Shown: positions 1-9,307, counted from the stretch's first letter. The stretch: DNA of 64,000 bases from JALZKA01 sp963734015 (GCA_963734015.1 CAVTFG010000006.1:62001-126000); one strand, 5' to 3'. Notes: a model not told the origin generated them from the letters alone. Program-made: numbers and translations.

Positions 1-1
1 C

Positions 2-1381
<1,380 letters not shown>

Positions 1382-1424
1382 CGGCCGCACTACTCCATCC
1401 CGTGTAACGGTGCACGTGAGGGCG

Positions 1425-1453
1425 TTGCCGGTGCCTCTGGCGTCCGATAGCTT
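1425..1453 (+). promoter_or_regulatory. candidate promoter for the helix-hairpin-helix gene
   Basis: TTGCCG at 1425-1430 and TAGCTT at 1448-1453 are separated by 17 bp. The -10 fits the TANNNT type common in this window. A start near 1460 would leave a short leader carrying GGAGG at 1478-1482 just before the GTG at 1486. This is a sequence match only. Confidence 0.4.
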
Positions 1454-1485
1454 CGCGGAGGGGAATCGATCACTGATGGAGGTGC

Positions 1486-1938
1486 GTGATCGGAGTACGA
1501 ACGCTGATCGGAGGGAGCCGCTTCGGTGCACGGCCGGAGCCGGCAGTCCCGCGCGGGGACACCGACGCCCATGGGAGGGTGTCGGCCCGCCTCGCCGACC
1601 TGCGGCAGTTGGAGGCCGATCTCGAGCGGGCAAGGACCCGCTACGAGCGCGCGATCGCCGACTACGAGCGCAGGACGCGCGAGCTCGAGCGCCGGGGGCG
1701 CTCGAAGCCGGGTGGAACCCGCACGAAGAACGGAGCGACGAGTGGCAACGGCGCCAGGCTCAGGTTGAGCGCGGCGACGTTCGACGACCTGCGGGCGCTG
1801 GGGCTCTCGGAGACGCAGAGCAACAGGGTGCTGCGCCACCGTAGCGACGGCAGCGTCGACTCGGTCGCGGGCCTGGAGACCGTCCCGGGGATTCCCCGAC
1901 CGACGCTCGTCGAACTCCAGCGGCACCTGCGGGACTGA
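1486..1938 (+). CDS. small coiled-coil / helix-hairpin-helix protein
   Basis: 150 residues. Residues about 33-72 are rich in Arg, Glu and Leu with heptad-like spacing (LADLRQLEADLERARTRYER), which suggests a coiled coil. After a basic Gly/Thr linker, residues about 98-148 resemble a ComEA-type helix-hairpin-helix unit (LGLSETQSNRVL, then GLETVPGIPRPTLVELQ), a fold that usually binds DNA backbone non-specifically. The GTG start follows GGAGG (1478-1482) with only 3 nt spacing, so a later start such as GTG 1579 is possible. It sits between ftsH and folP. I do not recognise a named family; DNA binding is inferred from the motif only. Confidence 0.6.
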   Translation: MIGVRTLIGGSRFGARPEPAVPRGDTDAHGRVSARLADLRQLEADLERARTRYERAIADYERRTRELERRGRSKPGGTRTKNGATSGNGARLRLSAATFDDLRALGLSETQSNRVLRHRSDGSVDSVAGLETVPGIPRPTLVELQRHLRD

Positions 1939-1993
1939 ACCGAATACGTCTATCCGGGCGGCCCGCGAGCCGAGGTTCGCGGATACTTCGGCC

Positions 1994-2839
1994 ATGCGCC
2001 GGCTGATGGGCATCGTCAACGTCACCCCGGACTCGTTCTCGGACGGGGGGCTGTATCTCGACGCCGAGGCGGCGGTTGCGCACGGCCGAGAGTTGCTCGG
2101 GGAAGGTGCCGACATCCTCGACGTGGGAGGCGAGTCCACCCGTCCCGGGGCGGACGCGGTGGACGCCGCCGAGGAGCGCCGGCGCACCGAGCCGGTGGTG
2201 CACGCGCTGGCTGCCGAGGGCGCGACGGTGTCGATCGACACCTCGAAGGCCGCCGTAGCGGAGGCGGCCCTGGACGCGGGCGCGCGAATCGTCAACGACG
2301 TCACGGCGTTCGTCGCCGAGCCGGAGCTGGCCGACCTGTGCGCCGCTCGCGGGTGCGGCGTCGTGCTGATGCACATGCAGGGCAGCCCGAGGACGATGCA
2401 GGAGAGCCCGACCTACGGCGACGTGGTCGACGATGTCCGCGCTTTCCTGGCGGAACGGGTCGAGTTCGCTACCGGGCGCGGGGTGCCGGAGGACTCGATC
2501 TGGGTCGATCCCGGGATCGGCTTCGGCAAGACGGCAGAGCACAACCTGGAGCTCCTGAGGCGCCTCGGCGAGCTGCGTGCGGTCGGGCGGCCGGTCATGA
2601 TCGGAACGTCCCGCAAGAGCTTTCTCGGCACGCTCACCGGGCGCGACGTCTCGGGCCGGATCGGCGGCACCATCGCTTCGAACGTGATCGCTCTCGCGAA
2701 CGGAGCCGAGATCTTCCGCGTCCACGACGTGGGTGCGGTCCGGGATGCGCTGATCGTCGCCGAGGCGGTTCTCGGGCGCAGCGACTGGGGCGTCGACGAG
2801 CGCTTCGCGGGAGAGCCCGCCGAAGCGGCGGGCGGATAG
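1994..2839 (+). CDS. folP: dihydropteroate synthase
   Basis: Condenses p-aminobenzoate with hydroxymethyl-dihydropterin pyrophosphate to dihydropteroate, the sulfonamide-sensitive step of folate synthesis. The 281-residue TIM barrel opens almost directly with GIVNVTPDSFSDGG, followed by DVGGESTRPGA (pABA/pterin loops), DPGIGFGKT and GTSRKSFLG. Length is normal. The ATG is preceded by GATACT with 6 nt spacing, which suggests a leaderless transcript. It heads folP-folB-folK, three consecutive or neighbouring steps of one pathway; its TAG stop is reused in the folB -10 box. Confidence 0.95.
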   Translation: MRRLMGIVNVTPDSFSDGGLYLDAEAAVAHGRELLGEGADILDVGGESTRPGADAVDAAEERRRTEPVVHALAAEGATVSIDTSKAAVAEAALDAGARIVNDVTAFVAEPELADLCAARGCGVVLMHMQGSPRTMQESPTYGDVVDDVRAFLAERVEFATGRGVPEDSIWVDPGIGFGKTAEHNLELLRRLGELRAVGRPVMIGTSRKSFLGTLTGRDVSGRIGGTIASNVIALANGAEIFRVHDVGAVRDALIVAEAVLGRSDWGVDERFAGEPAEAAGG

Positions 2840-2848
2840 GTTCCGGCC

Positions 2849-3259
2849 ATGGAGGCCGGGCGCAACGGCCCCGACTCGACCGTCGAGGTCGAGCTCCGCG
2901 GGCTCTCGATCTATACCCACCACGGCGTGACCGACGCCGAGCAGGAGGTGGGCCAGCGTCTGGAGATCGACGTGACGTTCGACGTCCCCGATCCCGACGC
3001 GGTCCTGACCGACCGGCTCGAGGACACGGTCGACTACTCGGAGGTCTGCGACATCGTGGCGCTCGCCGCAACCGAGCGCAGCTATCGCACGCTCGAGCGC
3101 CTGGCCCATGTGATCGGCGAGCGCCTGGCCGAGCGGTTCGGCTGCGAGCAGGTCCGCGTTCGCGCCGCCAAGCCCGAGCCGCCGCTGCCGCTCGCGATCG
3201 ATGAGGTCGCCGTCGAGGTCGTCCACGAGCGGATGGCGGACGAGGACGAAGACGGCTGA
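2849..3259 (+). CDS. folB: dihydroneopterin aldolase
   Basis: Converts 7,8-dihydroneopterin to 6-hydroxymethyl-dihydropterin. The 136 residues show the family signature: LRGLSIYTHHGVTDAEQEVGQ near the start, DTVDYSEVCD in the middle, and a terminal VRVRAAKPEPPLP with the catalytic lysine region. The ATG at 2849 lies 6 nt after TAGGTT (2837-2842), which overlaps the folP stop codon, so folB probably also has its own leaderless transcript. The folK start follows the stop by 4 nt. Confidence 0.93.
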   Translation: MEAGRNGPDSTVEVELRGLSIYTHHGVTDAEQEVGQRLEIDVTFDVPDPDAVLTDRLEDTVDYSEVCDIVALAATERSYRTLERLAHVIGERLAERFGCEQVRVRAAKPEPPLPLAIDEVAVEVVHERMADEDEDG

Positions 3260-3263
3260 GCGC

Positions 3264-3768
3264 GTGCCCGAGCGAATCGGCTATCTGGGGCTTGGCTCGA
3301 ACGTGGGCGAGCGCGAGCGGAACCTCGCCCGCGCGCTGGAGCTGCTTGGCGGAACACGGCGTGGGGGTGGAGTCCGTGTCGTCGCTGTACGAGACCGAGC
3401 CCGTCGGCGAGTACCTCGACCAACCCGACTTCCTGAACGCGGCGGCGCGAATCCGCACCGACCTGGAGCCGTTGGCGCTGCTCGACGTCTGCAAGGTGGT
3501 GGAGATCGAGCTCGGCCGAGCGTTCGCCGGCCCGCGCCACGGCCCGCGACCGATCGACGTCGACGTGCTCCTGCTCGGCGACCTCGAACTGGAGCACGAG
3601 CGCCTCACCCTCCCGCACGCGGAGGTGACGTCCCGCCGCTTCGTCCTCGAGCCGCTCCTGGAGCTGGACCCGGACCTCACCCTGCCCGATGGCCGCCCGC
3701 TGGGCGGCTTCGTGGAGGGGCTGGGCGAGGGCCAGCGCGTCGAGCGGGTGGGCACGCTGGAGAGCTGA
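3264..3768 (+). CDS. folK: 2-amino-4-hydroxy-6-hydroxymethyldihydropteridine pyrophosphokinase, interrupted by a 1-base frameshift
   Basis: Transfers pyrophosphate from ATP to hydroxymethyl-dihydropterin, the step before FolP. The N-terminus IGYLGLGSNVGERERNLARALELL is read from GTG 3264. The rest (AEHGVGVESVSSLYETEPVG, QPDFLNAA, the metal/ATP motif GPRHGPRPIDVDVLLLGD and LPHAEVTSRRFVLEPL) is in the next frame. The frames join if one G at 3348-3349 is removed. Both halves are fully conserved, so a sequencing indel or a very recent mutation is more likely than old decay. As sequenced the longest in-frame piece is 3292-3768, with a nonsense N-terminus. Confidence 0.88.
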
Positions 3769-3778
3769 GACGTGCTCG

Positions 3779-4513
3779 TCAGGCCGCCGCGGTCGCTCGC
3801 AGCGGCTCGAGCCACTCCGCCGGCAGGATTGGCGGGACGTCGCCCGGGTAGTCCGGCACGAAGCGCTTCGAATGCTCGCCCGCGGGGCGGGCGGCGATCG
3901 CCGGGCGCAGGTCCTGGAGCGTCATCGCGAGGCCGACGCCGGCCGCGATCTGGAGGTCCGCCGCGTTTGGCTGGTCGCCACCGAGCACGCCGTCTGCGAT
4001 CCAGCCGTCGATCCGGTCGAGCCATGTCGGAACCGCCGCGAGGTCGGCGCGCACGGAATCATCGGTGACGTCGTTGATGCGGACCTCGGCGGCGATGATC
4101 GGCGCTGCCGTGGCGACCGCCAACCCGTGGGGGACGCCGATCCGTGCGTCGCCGAGGTAGCTGCGTAGAGGCGCCTTGTCGCGCTGGATCGCGTTCCACA
4201 GGATCCGCCGGGTTGCGTCGGAGAGGACCTCTTCGCCCCAGCGCTCGGCGTCCTCGACCGCCACCCGCTCCGCCGGGTCCTCCGGGAACAACGTGGGCTC
4301 GGGCTGAATCTGCTCGAGTGCCTTCGAGATCTCGCGCGAGCCCGTGATCTTGCGGCCGTCGATCCGCAGGGAAGGGACCGTGATCCCGGGGAATCGCATC
4401 GTCTTCAGCACGCCTCGGCTGATCACCGGCATGAGGTCCACCCGCTTGTAGTCGATGGCCTTGCGCTCGAGCATCTCCCGAACGGCGATCGCCGGGTGCG
4501 AGGCCGGGATCAC
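3779..4513 (-). CDS. glutathione S-transferase-like protein
   Basis: 244 residues with an N-terminal thioredoxin-like half (VIPASHPAIAVREMLERKAIDYKRVDL, cis-Pro in GITVPSL, GSREISKALE) and a helical C-terminal half, the GST layout. Which thiol it uses is unknown; actinobacteria normally lack glutathione. The open frame starts at GTG 4513. However, a leaderless-type TAGGAT box (4543-4548, minus strand) sits 7 nt before ATG 4535, whose frame is one base out; an indel between about 4516 and 4529 would join MIAR to TLYVIPASHP, the usual N-terminus of this group. The gene interrupts an otherwise Bacillus-like order between folK and coaX. Confidence 0.8.
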   Translation of the reverse strand: MIPASHPAIAVREMLERKAIDYKRVDLMPVISRGVLKTMRFPGITVPSLRIDGRKITGSREISKALEQIQPEPTLFPEDPAERVAVEDAERWGEEVLSDATRRILWNAIQRDKAPLRSYLGDARIGVPHGLAVATAAPIIAAEVRINDVTDDSVRADLAAVPTWLDRIDGWIADGVLGGDQPNAADLQIAAGVGLAMTLQDLRPAIAARPAGEHSKRFVPDYPGDVPPILPAEWLEPLRATAAA

Positions 4514-4549
4514 GTAAAGGGTGGCGCGCGATCATCGCGGTCATCCTAA

Positions 4550-4601
4550 GCGAGGCGGAGGCCGAAGGCCGAAGCCGAGCCCCGGCGTTGTTGAGCCGGC
4601 T
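4550..4601 (+). repeat. 52-bp structured intergenic repeat, copy 1
   Basis: It begins GCGAGGCGGAG and ends GCCGGCT. It matches a minus-strand copy at 56128-56179 at 46 of 52 positions without gaps. Repeat positions 11-21 form GGCC-GAA-GGCC and positions 33-37/46-50 form CCGGC/GCCGG around an 8-nt loop. Copy 2 changes both partners of one pair in each hairpin (12/20 and 36/47). The repeat starts just beside the TAGGAT box of the divergent GST gene and points toward coaX. A second inverted repeat, GCACCA-TC-TGGTGC at 4614-4627, follows. Confidence 0.8.
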
Positions 4602-4650
4602 TGAGCAAGCCCCGCACCATCTGGTGCCGGCTGTCTTGGATACTTCCCGG

Positions 4651-5418
4651 GTGCTTCTCGCGGTAGACGTAGGCAACACGCAGACCCACCTCGGCGCGTA
4701 CGACGGCGACGACCTCGTCGAGCATTGGCGCTTCCAGACCCGCGCCGGTATGACGGGCGATGAGATGGCGGTGCGGATCGCCGGCTTCATGGAGCTGAGC
4801 GGCCTTGAGCTCGGCAACGTCGAAGCGCTGGTCGTCTCGTCCGTCGTTCCGCCGCTCGGCGCGCAGTATGAGCAGCTGGCCGAGCGGTACCTGGATGGCG
4901 CCGAATGCCTGCTGGTCGGGCCCGGGATCAAGACGGGGATGGCGATCAGGATCGACAACCCCTACGAGGTCGGGGCGGACCGCCTGGTGAACGCCGTCGC
5001 GGCGTTCGAGCGGTTTGGCACCGCCTGCGTGGTGGTCGACTTCGGGACGGGCATCAACTTCGACGCGGTGTCGGCCGAGGGCGACTACCTCGGCGGCGCG
5101 ATCGCGCCGGGCGTCGAAATCTCGCTCACGGCGCTGACGGAGCGCGGCGCCCGCATCCCGCGGATCGACCTGGCCGAACCGGAGACCGCGGTGGGCAAGT
5201 CGACCCGCGGGGCGATCCAATCCGGAGTGGTCTACGGCTTCGCAGGGCTCATCGACGGGGTGGCCCGGAGGATCACGGCCGAGTTGGGGGAGGGGACCCC
5301 GTTCATCGCGACGGGCGGGCTCGCCTCGGCGATCGTGCCGTTCTGCGAGACGATCGAAGAGGTCGACGATCTGTTGACCCTCAACGGCCTTCGCATCATC
5401 CATGGGCGAAACGCATAG
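4651..5418 (+). CDS. coaX: type III pantothenate kinase
   Basis: Phosphorylates pantothenate in the first step of CoA synthesis; CoaX is the acetyl-CoA-insensitive ASKHA-fold type. I start it at GTG 4651 because that gives the family N-terminus LLAVDVGNTQTHLG (phosphate-1 motif). The frame is open back to TTG 4588 inside the repeat. Further motifs are GADRLVNAVAAF, VVVDFGTGINFDAVS (usually DFGTATTFD), GGAIAPGVEIS and FIATGGLA. GATACT lies 6 nt before the GTG, as before folP. It belongs to the ftsH-coaX-fol neighbourhood known from Bacillus. Confidence 0.93.
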   Translation: MLLAVDVGNTQTHLGAYDGDDLVEHWRFQTRAGMTGDEMAVRIAGFMELSGLELGNVEALVVSSVVPPLGAQYEQLAERYLDGAECLLVGPGIKTGMAIRIDNPYEVGADRLVNAVAAFERFGTACVVVDFGTGINFDAVSAEGDYLGGAIAPGVEISLTALTERGARIPRIDLAEPETAVGKSTRGAIQSGVVYGFAGLIDGVARRITAELGEGTPFIATGGLASAIVPFCETIEEVDDLLTLNGLRIIHGRNA

Positions 5419-5429
5419 CCTGTTAGAGG

Positions 5430-5738
5430 ATGCCAGCGAGCGAAACGTTCCCAATGGAAAGCGATCGCGTCCTCGGCGACGGTGGAAACCTGACGATCTA
5501 CGAGCGACCAGACAGCTCGCGCTACGCGCTCGACAAGCGCGGCCATGGCCACGAGTATGAGCTCGGCGGGCCCGTCTTCGGGCGGGCTCGGTTCGACTCT
5601 CGCAAGCAGTCGTCCGGCGCCTGGGCGGGTTCGCGATCTGAGCCGCAGGTTGCCGTGCCCGTGGATGCCGTGCTTGGCGCCGGAGCGCCGCATGCGTCGG
5701 CGCGGCTGGTCGCGCTCGTAGACCCTGTCCGGCCCTAG
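5430..5738 (+). CDS. hypothetical protein, doubtful
   Basis: 102-codon open frame from ATG 5430 that fills the 330-base gap between coaX and dus. The first 45 residues (MESDRVLGDGGNLTIYERPDSS) look protein-like; the second half is compositionally indistinct and could be out-of-frame reading. No domain, signal peptide or membrane segment was recognised. The stop lies inside the dus -10 box. If this is not a gene, the stretch holds nothing else I can name. Confidence 0.3.
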   Translation: MPASETFPMESDRVLGDGGNLTIYERPDSSRYALDKRGHGHEYELGGPVFGRARFDSRKQSSGAWAGSRSEPQVAVPVDAVLGAGAPHASARLVALVDPVRP

Positions 5739-5748
5739 TCTTGGGCCT

Positions 5749-6753
5749 GTGCAGCAACCGCTGACAAGCTCCTTCCGGATCGCCGACGTGGAGATTCGGA
5801 ACCGCGTCCTGTTGGCGCCGCTGGCCGGGATCGGGAACTGGTTCGTCCGCCTGCAGGCGCGCCGGCACGGCGCCGGGCTGGCCGTCTCGGAGATGGTTTC
5901 GAGCTTCGCGCTGCACCACGGGAACGACCGGACGTGCAACGAGATGCTCCGGATCCATCCGGACGAGCACCCCGTATCCATGCAGCTGTTCGGCCCGGAG
6001 CCGGAGGCGATGCGCTCGGCCGCGGCCACCGTCGCCGAGGCCGGCGCGGACCTGATCGACCTCAACATGGGCTGTCCCGTGAGGAAGGTCGTGAAGACCG
6101 GGGCGGGGGCGGCGCTGCTCGCGCAGCCCGAGCGCGCGGTGGAGGTCGCGCGCGCCGCGGCCGAGGGGTCGGGGCTCCCCGTCACCGTGAAGCTCCGCTC
6201 GGGCCTCGAGCCCGGCGATCGCGCCGGGTACGAGCTGGCGCTGCGGCTGGCTGAGGACGCGGGCGTCGCTGCGATCGGCTTCCATCCCCGGCCCGCGGCG
6301 GTCCACCACAAGGGCGACCCCGACTACCCGCTGGCCGCCGAGCTCGTCGCCGAGCTGCGGGCGCGTGGCCTTGAGTGCCCCGTCGTGATCTCGGGCGGGC
6401 TCGGCGACGCGGAGCGGGCGCGCGCCGCCTACGAGCGCTCGGGCGCCGACGCGGTGATGGTGGCCCGCGGCGGGCTCGGCTACCCGTGGATCTTCGAGGA
6501 GCTGGCCGGCAGCCGGGTGAAGGAGCCGTCGAATGCCGAGGTGGTCGCGGAGCTCCTCTGGGTGCTCGACCGGGCGGCGGAGCACTGGGGCGAGGTCCGC
6601 GCGGCGCGGAACCTGCGGAAGTTCTACCCCTGGTATCTGGACCGGCTCGGGTTACACGGACAGGATGCGGATGCATACCAGCGGACAACGTCGCTCGATG
6701 ACGTGCGGGCCTTGCTCGCAGGCGTTGAATCGCCGAATTTTGCCCCGGTTTGA
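5749..6753 (+). CDS. dus: tRNA-dihydrouridine synthase (DusB/NifR3-like)
   Basis: FMN enzyme that reduces specific uridines in the tRNA D-loop. The 334-residue TIM barrel has LLAPLAGIGNWFVR, the catalytic-cysteine motif LNMGCPVRKVVK, VTVKLRSG, the His-containing GFHPRPAAVHHKG, and the FMN-phosphate region ADAVMVARGGLGYPWIF. GTG 5749 is preceded by TAGTCT (5736-5741) with 7 nt spacing, a leaderless arrangement. In Bacillus the dus gene also lies between the folate genes and lysS. Its stop codon overlaps a candidate -35 element for greA. Confidence 0.93.
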   Translation: MQQPLTSSFRIADVEIRNRVLLAPLAGIGNWFVRLQARRHGAGLAVSEMVSSFALHHGNDRTCNEMLRIHPDEHPVSMQLFGPEPEAMRSAAATVAEAGADLIDLNMGCPVRKVVKTGAGAALLAQPERAVEVARAAAEGSGLPVTVKLRSGLEPGDRAGYELALRLAEDAGVAAIGFHPRPAAVHHKGDPDYPLAAELVAELRARGLECPVVISGGLGDAERARAAYERSGADAVMVARGGLGYPWIFEELAGSRVKEPSNAEVVAELLWVLDRAAEHWGEVRAARNLRKFYPWYLDRLGLHGQDADAYQRTTSLDDVRALLAGVESPNFAPV

Positions 6754-6776
6754 CGGCTGGGGCGCATCGCTATAAT
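6750..6776 (+). promoter_or_regulatory. candidate vegetative promoter of greA
   Basis: A perfect TATAAT (6771-6776) is preceded by TTGACG (6750-6755). The 15-bp spacer is short for sigma-70, so the -35 assignment is less sure than the -10. Transcription would start near 6783 and give a leader of about 117 nt before greA. Confidence 0.6.
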
Positions 6777-6797
6777 TCCGCGCCTGCCCGACTTCGT

Positions 6798-6839
6798 GTG
6801 CGCGGACTGCATGCGTGGCGGGCGGTTTTCGTGAACTGA
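6798..6839 (+). other. possible 13-residue leader ORF upstream of greA
   Basis: GTG at 6798 opens a short frame, MRGLHAWRAVFVN, ending TGA at 6837-6839, three bases before a GC hairpin. It lies about 15 nt after the predicted transcription start. No ribosome binding site is evident, so its translation is unproven. Confidence 0.3.
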
Positions 6840-6841
6840 GC

Positions 6842-6864
6842 CGCCGCCCTCCCCCCGGGCGGCG
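6842..6864 (+). terminator. GC-rich hairpin in the greA leader
   Basis: An 8-bp perfect stem, CGCCGCCC (6842-6849) with GGGCGGCG (6857-6864), closes a loop of T and six C. No U-tract follows. It lies between the predicted greA promoter and the gene, so it could attenuate greA, end short leader RNAs, or terminate read-through from dus. Confidence 0.45.
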
Positions 6865-6899
6865 TTCGTGCCTAGACGAAGAGAAGAGGTAGACCGGAC

Positions 6900-7379
6900 G
6901 TGGCGCGTGAGATTCCGATCACCAAGGAAGGGCTGAACAAGCTCCAGACCGACATCGAGCACCTCTCGACCGTGAAGCGGCGTGAGGTCGCCGAGCGCAT
7001 CAAGGATGCGCGCGAGTTCGGCGACATCATGGAGAACTCGGAGTACGACGACGCGAAGAACGAGCAGGCCCTGCTCGAGCAGCGGATCGCCCAGCTCGAG
7101 GAGCGGTTGCGGCGCTCGATCGTGATCGACGAGAAGCGCCTGGACACGGGCAGCGTCTCCGTTGGCGTCCTCGTGCACGTCAAGGACCAGAAGTCCGGCG
7201 AGTCCCGCAAGTTCCAGATCGTGGGCCCCGCCGAGGCGAACCCGACCGAGCAGAAGCTCTCGAACGAGTCGCCGATCGGCAAGGCGCTCCTCGGGCACAA
7301 GCGCGGCGACGTCGTCACGATCGACGTCCCCCGTGGCCCGAAGAAGAAGTTCAAGATCACGAAGATCGAGGTCGCTTAG
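6900..7379 (+). CDS. greA: transcription elongation factor GreA
   Basis: Rescues backtracked RNA polymerase by stimulating cleavage of the nascent transcript. The 159 residues match the family: PITKEGLNKLQTDIEHL opens the N-terminal coiled coil, GDIMENSEYDDAKNEQALLEQRI holds the acidic tip (residues DD), and the C-terminal domain contains SPIGKALLGHKRGD. GTG 6900 is preceded by AGAGG about 10 nt upstream. lysS follows 26 nt downstream with its own -10 box. Confidence 0.95.
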   Translation: MAREIPITKEGLNKLQTDIEHLSTVKRREVAERIKDAREFGDIMENSEYDDAKNEQALLEQRIAQLEERLRRSIVIDEKRLDTGSVSVGVLVHVKDQKSGESRKFQIVGPAEANPTEQKLSNESPIGKALLGHKRGDVVTIDVPRGPKKKFKITKIEVA

Positions 7380-7405
7380 CGTCCGCGTCTCGTAGGCTCG
7401 CGCTC

Positions 7406-8893
7406 GTGAGCGACGAGTCCTCGCAGCCAGAGCCCGAGCGCGACGAGCCGGCGATCATCGCCGAGCGGCGCGAGAAGCTCGCCCGCCTGCGCGAGGCCGG
7501 CGTCGATCCGTTTCCACACGAGTTCGACGACCGCACGGAGATCGCGGCCGTCCGCGAGGCGCACGACGGGCTCGATGCGGGTGCGGAAACGGACTCGTCG
7601 TATCGGGTGGCGGGCCGGCTGGCCTCCCGGCGGGACATGGGGAAGACCGCGTTCCTCGATCTCGTCGACGGCTCCGGCAAGCTCCAGCTCCAATCGCGCG
7701 CCAACGACCTGGGCGACCGTCACTCCGAGCTCCTCGCACTCGACCTCGGCGACATCGTCGGAGTCGAGGGCACGGCGTTCAAGTCGCGGACCGGCGAGCT
7801 CACCCTGCGCGTCACGGGCTGGGTGCTGCTCGCGAAGAGCCTGCGCCCGCCGGCGGACAAGTTCCACGGCCTCGAGGACGTCGATACTCGCTATCGCCAC
7901 CGCGAGCGGGACCTGATCGCGAACCCGGAGGTCCGCGAGCTCTTCATGACCCGGGCGCGGGTCGTCGCGGAGACCCGCCGCTGGCTCGATGCGCGCGGAT
8001 TCGTCGAGGTCGAGACCCCCGTGCTCCAGCCGATCTACGGCGGCGCGCTGGCGCGGCCGTTCACGACGCATCACAACGCGCTCGACCGCGACCTCTACCT
8101 GCGGATCGCGACCGAGCTCTACCTGAAGCGCTGCATCGTCGGCGGCATCGAGCGCGTGTACGAACTGGGCAAGGACTTCCGCAACGAGGGCGTCTCGTTC
8201 AAGCACAACCCGGAGTTCACGATGCTCGAGTGGTACGAGGCGTACGCCGATTACGAGGACGCGGCCGAGCGGCTCGAGCAACTGGTCGCCCACGTCGCCG
8301 AGGCCGTGCTCGGGACCACGGTCGTCGAGCGGGAGGGCGCGAAGATCGACCTCGCCCCGCCGTGGCGGCGCGTGACCCTCCGCGACGCGATCCGCGAGCG
8401 GACCGGGATCGATGTGCTCGAGCACCCGACCCGGGAGCAGCTCGCCGAGGCGATGGACTCCGAGCCAAGCCCCGAGGAGGGCTGGGGCAAGCTGGTGGAC
8501 GGCCTCCTCTCGAAGGAGGTCGAGCCGAACCTCGTGCAGCCGACGTTCATCATCGACTACCCGGTGGAGATGTCGCCGTTCGCCAAGAACCACCGCACCG
8601 AGGCGGGGCTGGTCGAGCGCTGGGAGGCGTACGTCGGGGGGTTCGAGATCGCCAACGCCTTCACCGAGCTGAACGACCCCGACGAGCAGCGGCGCCGCTT
8701 CGAGCAGCAGGCGGAGGAGATCGGCCGCGGCGACGAGGAGGCGCAGCCCATGGACGAGAACTACGTCCAGGCCCTGGAGGCCGGGATGCCGCCCACCGGT
8801 GGCGTCGGCCTCGGGATCGACCGGCTGGTGATGTTGCTGACCGGGGCCACGAGCCTGCGCGAGGTGCTGCTGTTCCCCGCGATGCGAAGCTGA
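7406..8893 (+). CDS. lysS: lysyl-tRNA synthetase, class II
   Basis: Charges tRNA-Lys. The 495 residues have an N-terminal OB fold (VAGRLASRRDMGKTAFLDLVD) followed by the class II catalytic domain: motif 1 region ARVVAETRRWLDARGFVEVETP, motif 2 VYELGKDFRNEGVSFKHNPEFT, and motif 3 GLGIDRLVMLLTG. GTG 7406 follows TAGGCT (7393-7398) by 7 nt, so the transcript is probably leaderless. Position next to dus and before clpC matches the Bacillus order, although ctsR-mcsA-mcsB are not present here. Confidence 0.97.
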   Translation: MSDESSQPEPERDEPAIIAERREKLARLREAGVDPFPHEFDDRTEIAAVREAHDGLDAGAETDSSYRVAGRLASRRDMGKTAFLDLVDGSGKLQLQSRANDLGDRHSELLALDLGDIVGVEGTAFKSRTGELTLRVTGWVLLAKSLRPPADKFHGLEDVDTRYRHRERDLIANPEVRELFMTRARVVAETRRWLDARGFVEVETPVLQPIYGGALARPFTTHHNALDRDLYLRIATELYLKRCIVGGIERVYELGKDFRNEGVSFKHNPEFTMLEWYEAYADYEDAAERLEQLVAHVAEAVLGTTVVEREGAKIDLAPPWRRVTLRDAIRERTGIDVLEHPTREQLAEAMDSEPSPEEGWGKLVDGLLSKEVEPNLVQPTFIIDYPVEMSPFAKNHRTEAGLVERWEAYVGGFEIANAFTELNDPDEQRRRFEQQAEEIGRGDEEAQPMDENYVQALEAGMPPTGGVGLGIDRLVMLLTGATSLREVLLFPAMRS

Positions 8894-8898
8894 GGCGA

Positions 8899-9307
8899 TT
8901 GCTGCCGGCGGCGCTCGCGGCCGCTGCCGTCGCCGGGGGCTGCGGGGGCGACGACGAGGTCTCGCCTGCGCCGGAGCCCGAGGTGGAGCATCGCGAGCCA
9001 CCGCCCGAGCCGCCACGTGTCCGAGAGGCGAGATGCCCCGCTGGAGCCGCGAACTGCGCGAGCGCGACCGGCACGATCCTGTACGTGGAGCGCGTGGACC
9101 CGGACGGTGACGGAGACGCCCACTTCGTCTTGGTGGACTCGAAAGGGGTGACCGCGCCCGGCGATCACGGTGGTGGACGTCGCGGCGGACCTTCGCCCGC
9201 GGCCGTTGCCGGGCCCCGGCGACGTCCTGAGCGCCGCCGGGCCGGTCCTTCCCGGCTCGTACGGCCAGCGCCAGATCGAGGCGGACGTCGTCCACGTTGG
9301 GAGCTGA
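8899..9307 (+). CDS. predicted lipoprotein, interrupted by a 1-base frameshift
   Basis: From a TTG at 8899 the frame reads LLPAALAAAAVAGGCGGDDE, a lipoprotein signal with lipobox cysteine at residue 15 and a typical Gly/Asp-rich start of the mature chain. A proline/glutamate linker and a domain with VERVDPDGDGDAHFVLVD follow. Near 9163 one extra base shifts the frame; the continuation (ITVVDVAADLRPRPLPGPGD, then LPGSYGQRQIEADVVHVG) ends TGA at 9305-9307. The conserved-looking tail supports a real protein of about 135 residues. Function is not recognised. The start is uncertain, and a CTG at 8890 overlapping lysS is an alternative. Confidence 0.6.

Noticed and set aside
1760..3226. 488-codon minus-strand frame across folP and folB
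   Set aside because: Shadow of the fol genes on the opposite strand. No recognisable motif.
4546..6585. 679-codon minus-strand open frame
   Set aside because: It is antisense to coaX and dus, has the Arg/Leu/Asp-rich composition of reversed GC-rich coding sequence and no domain.
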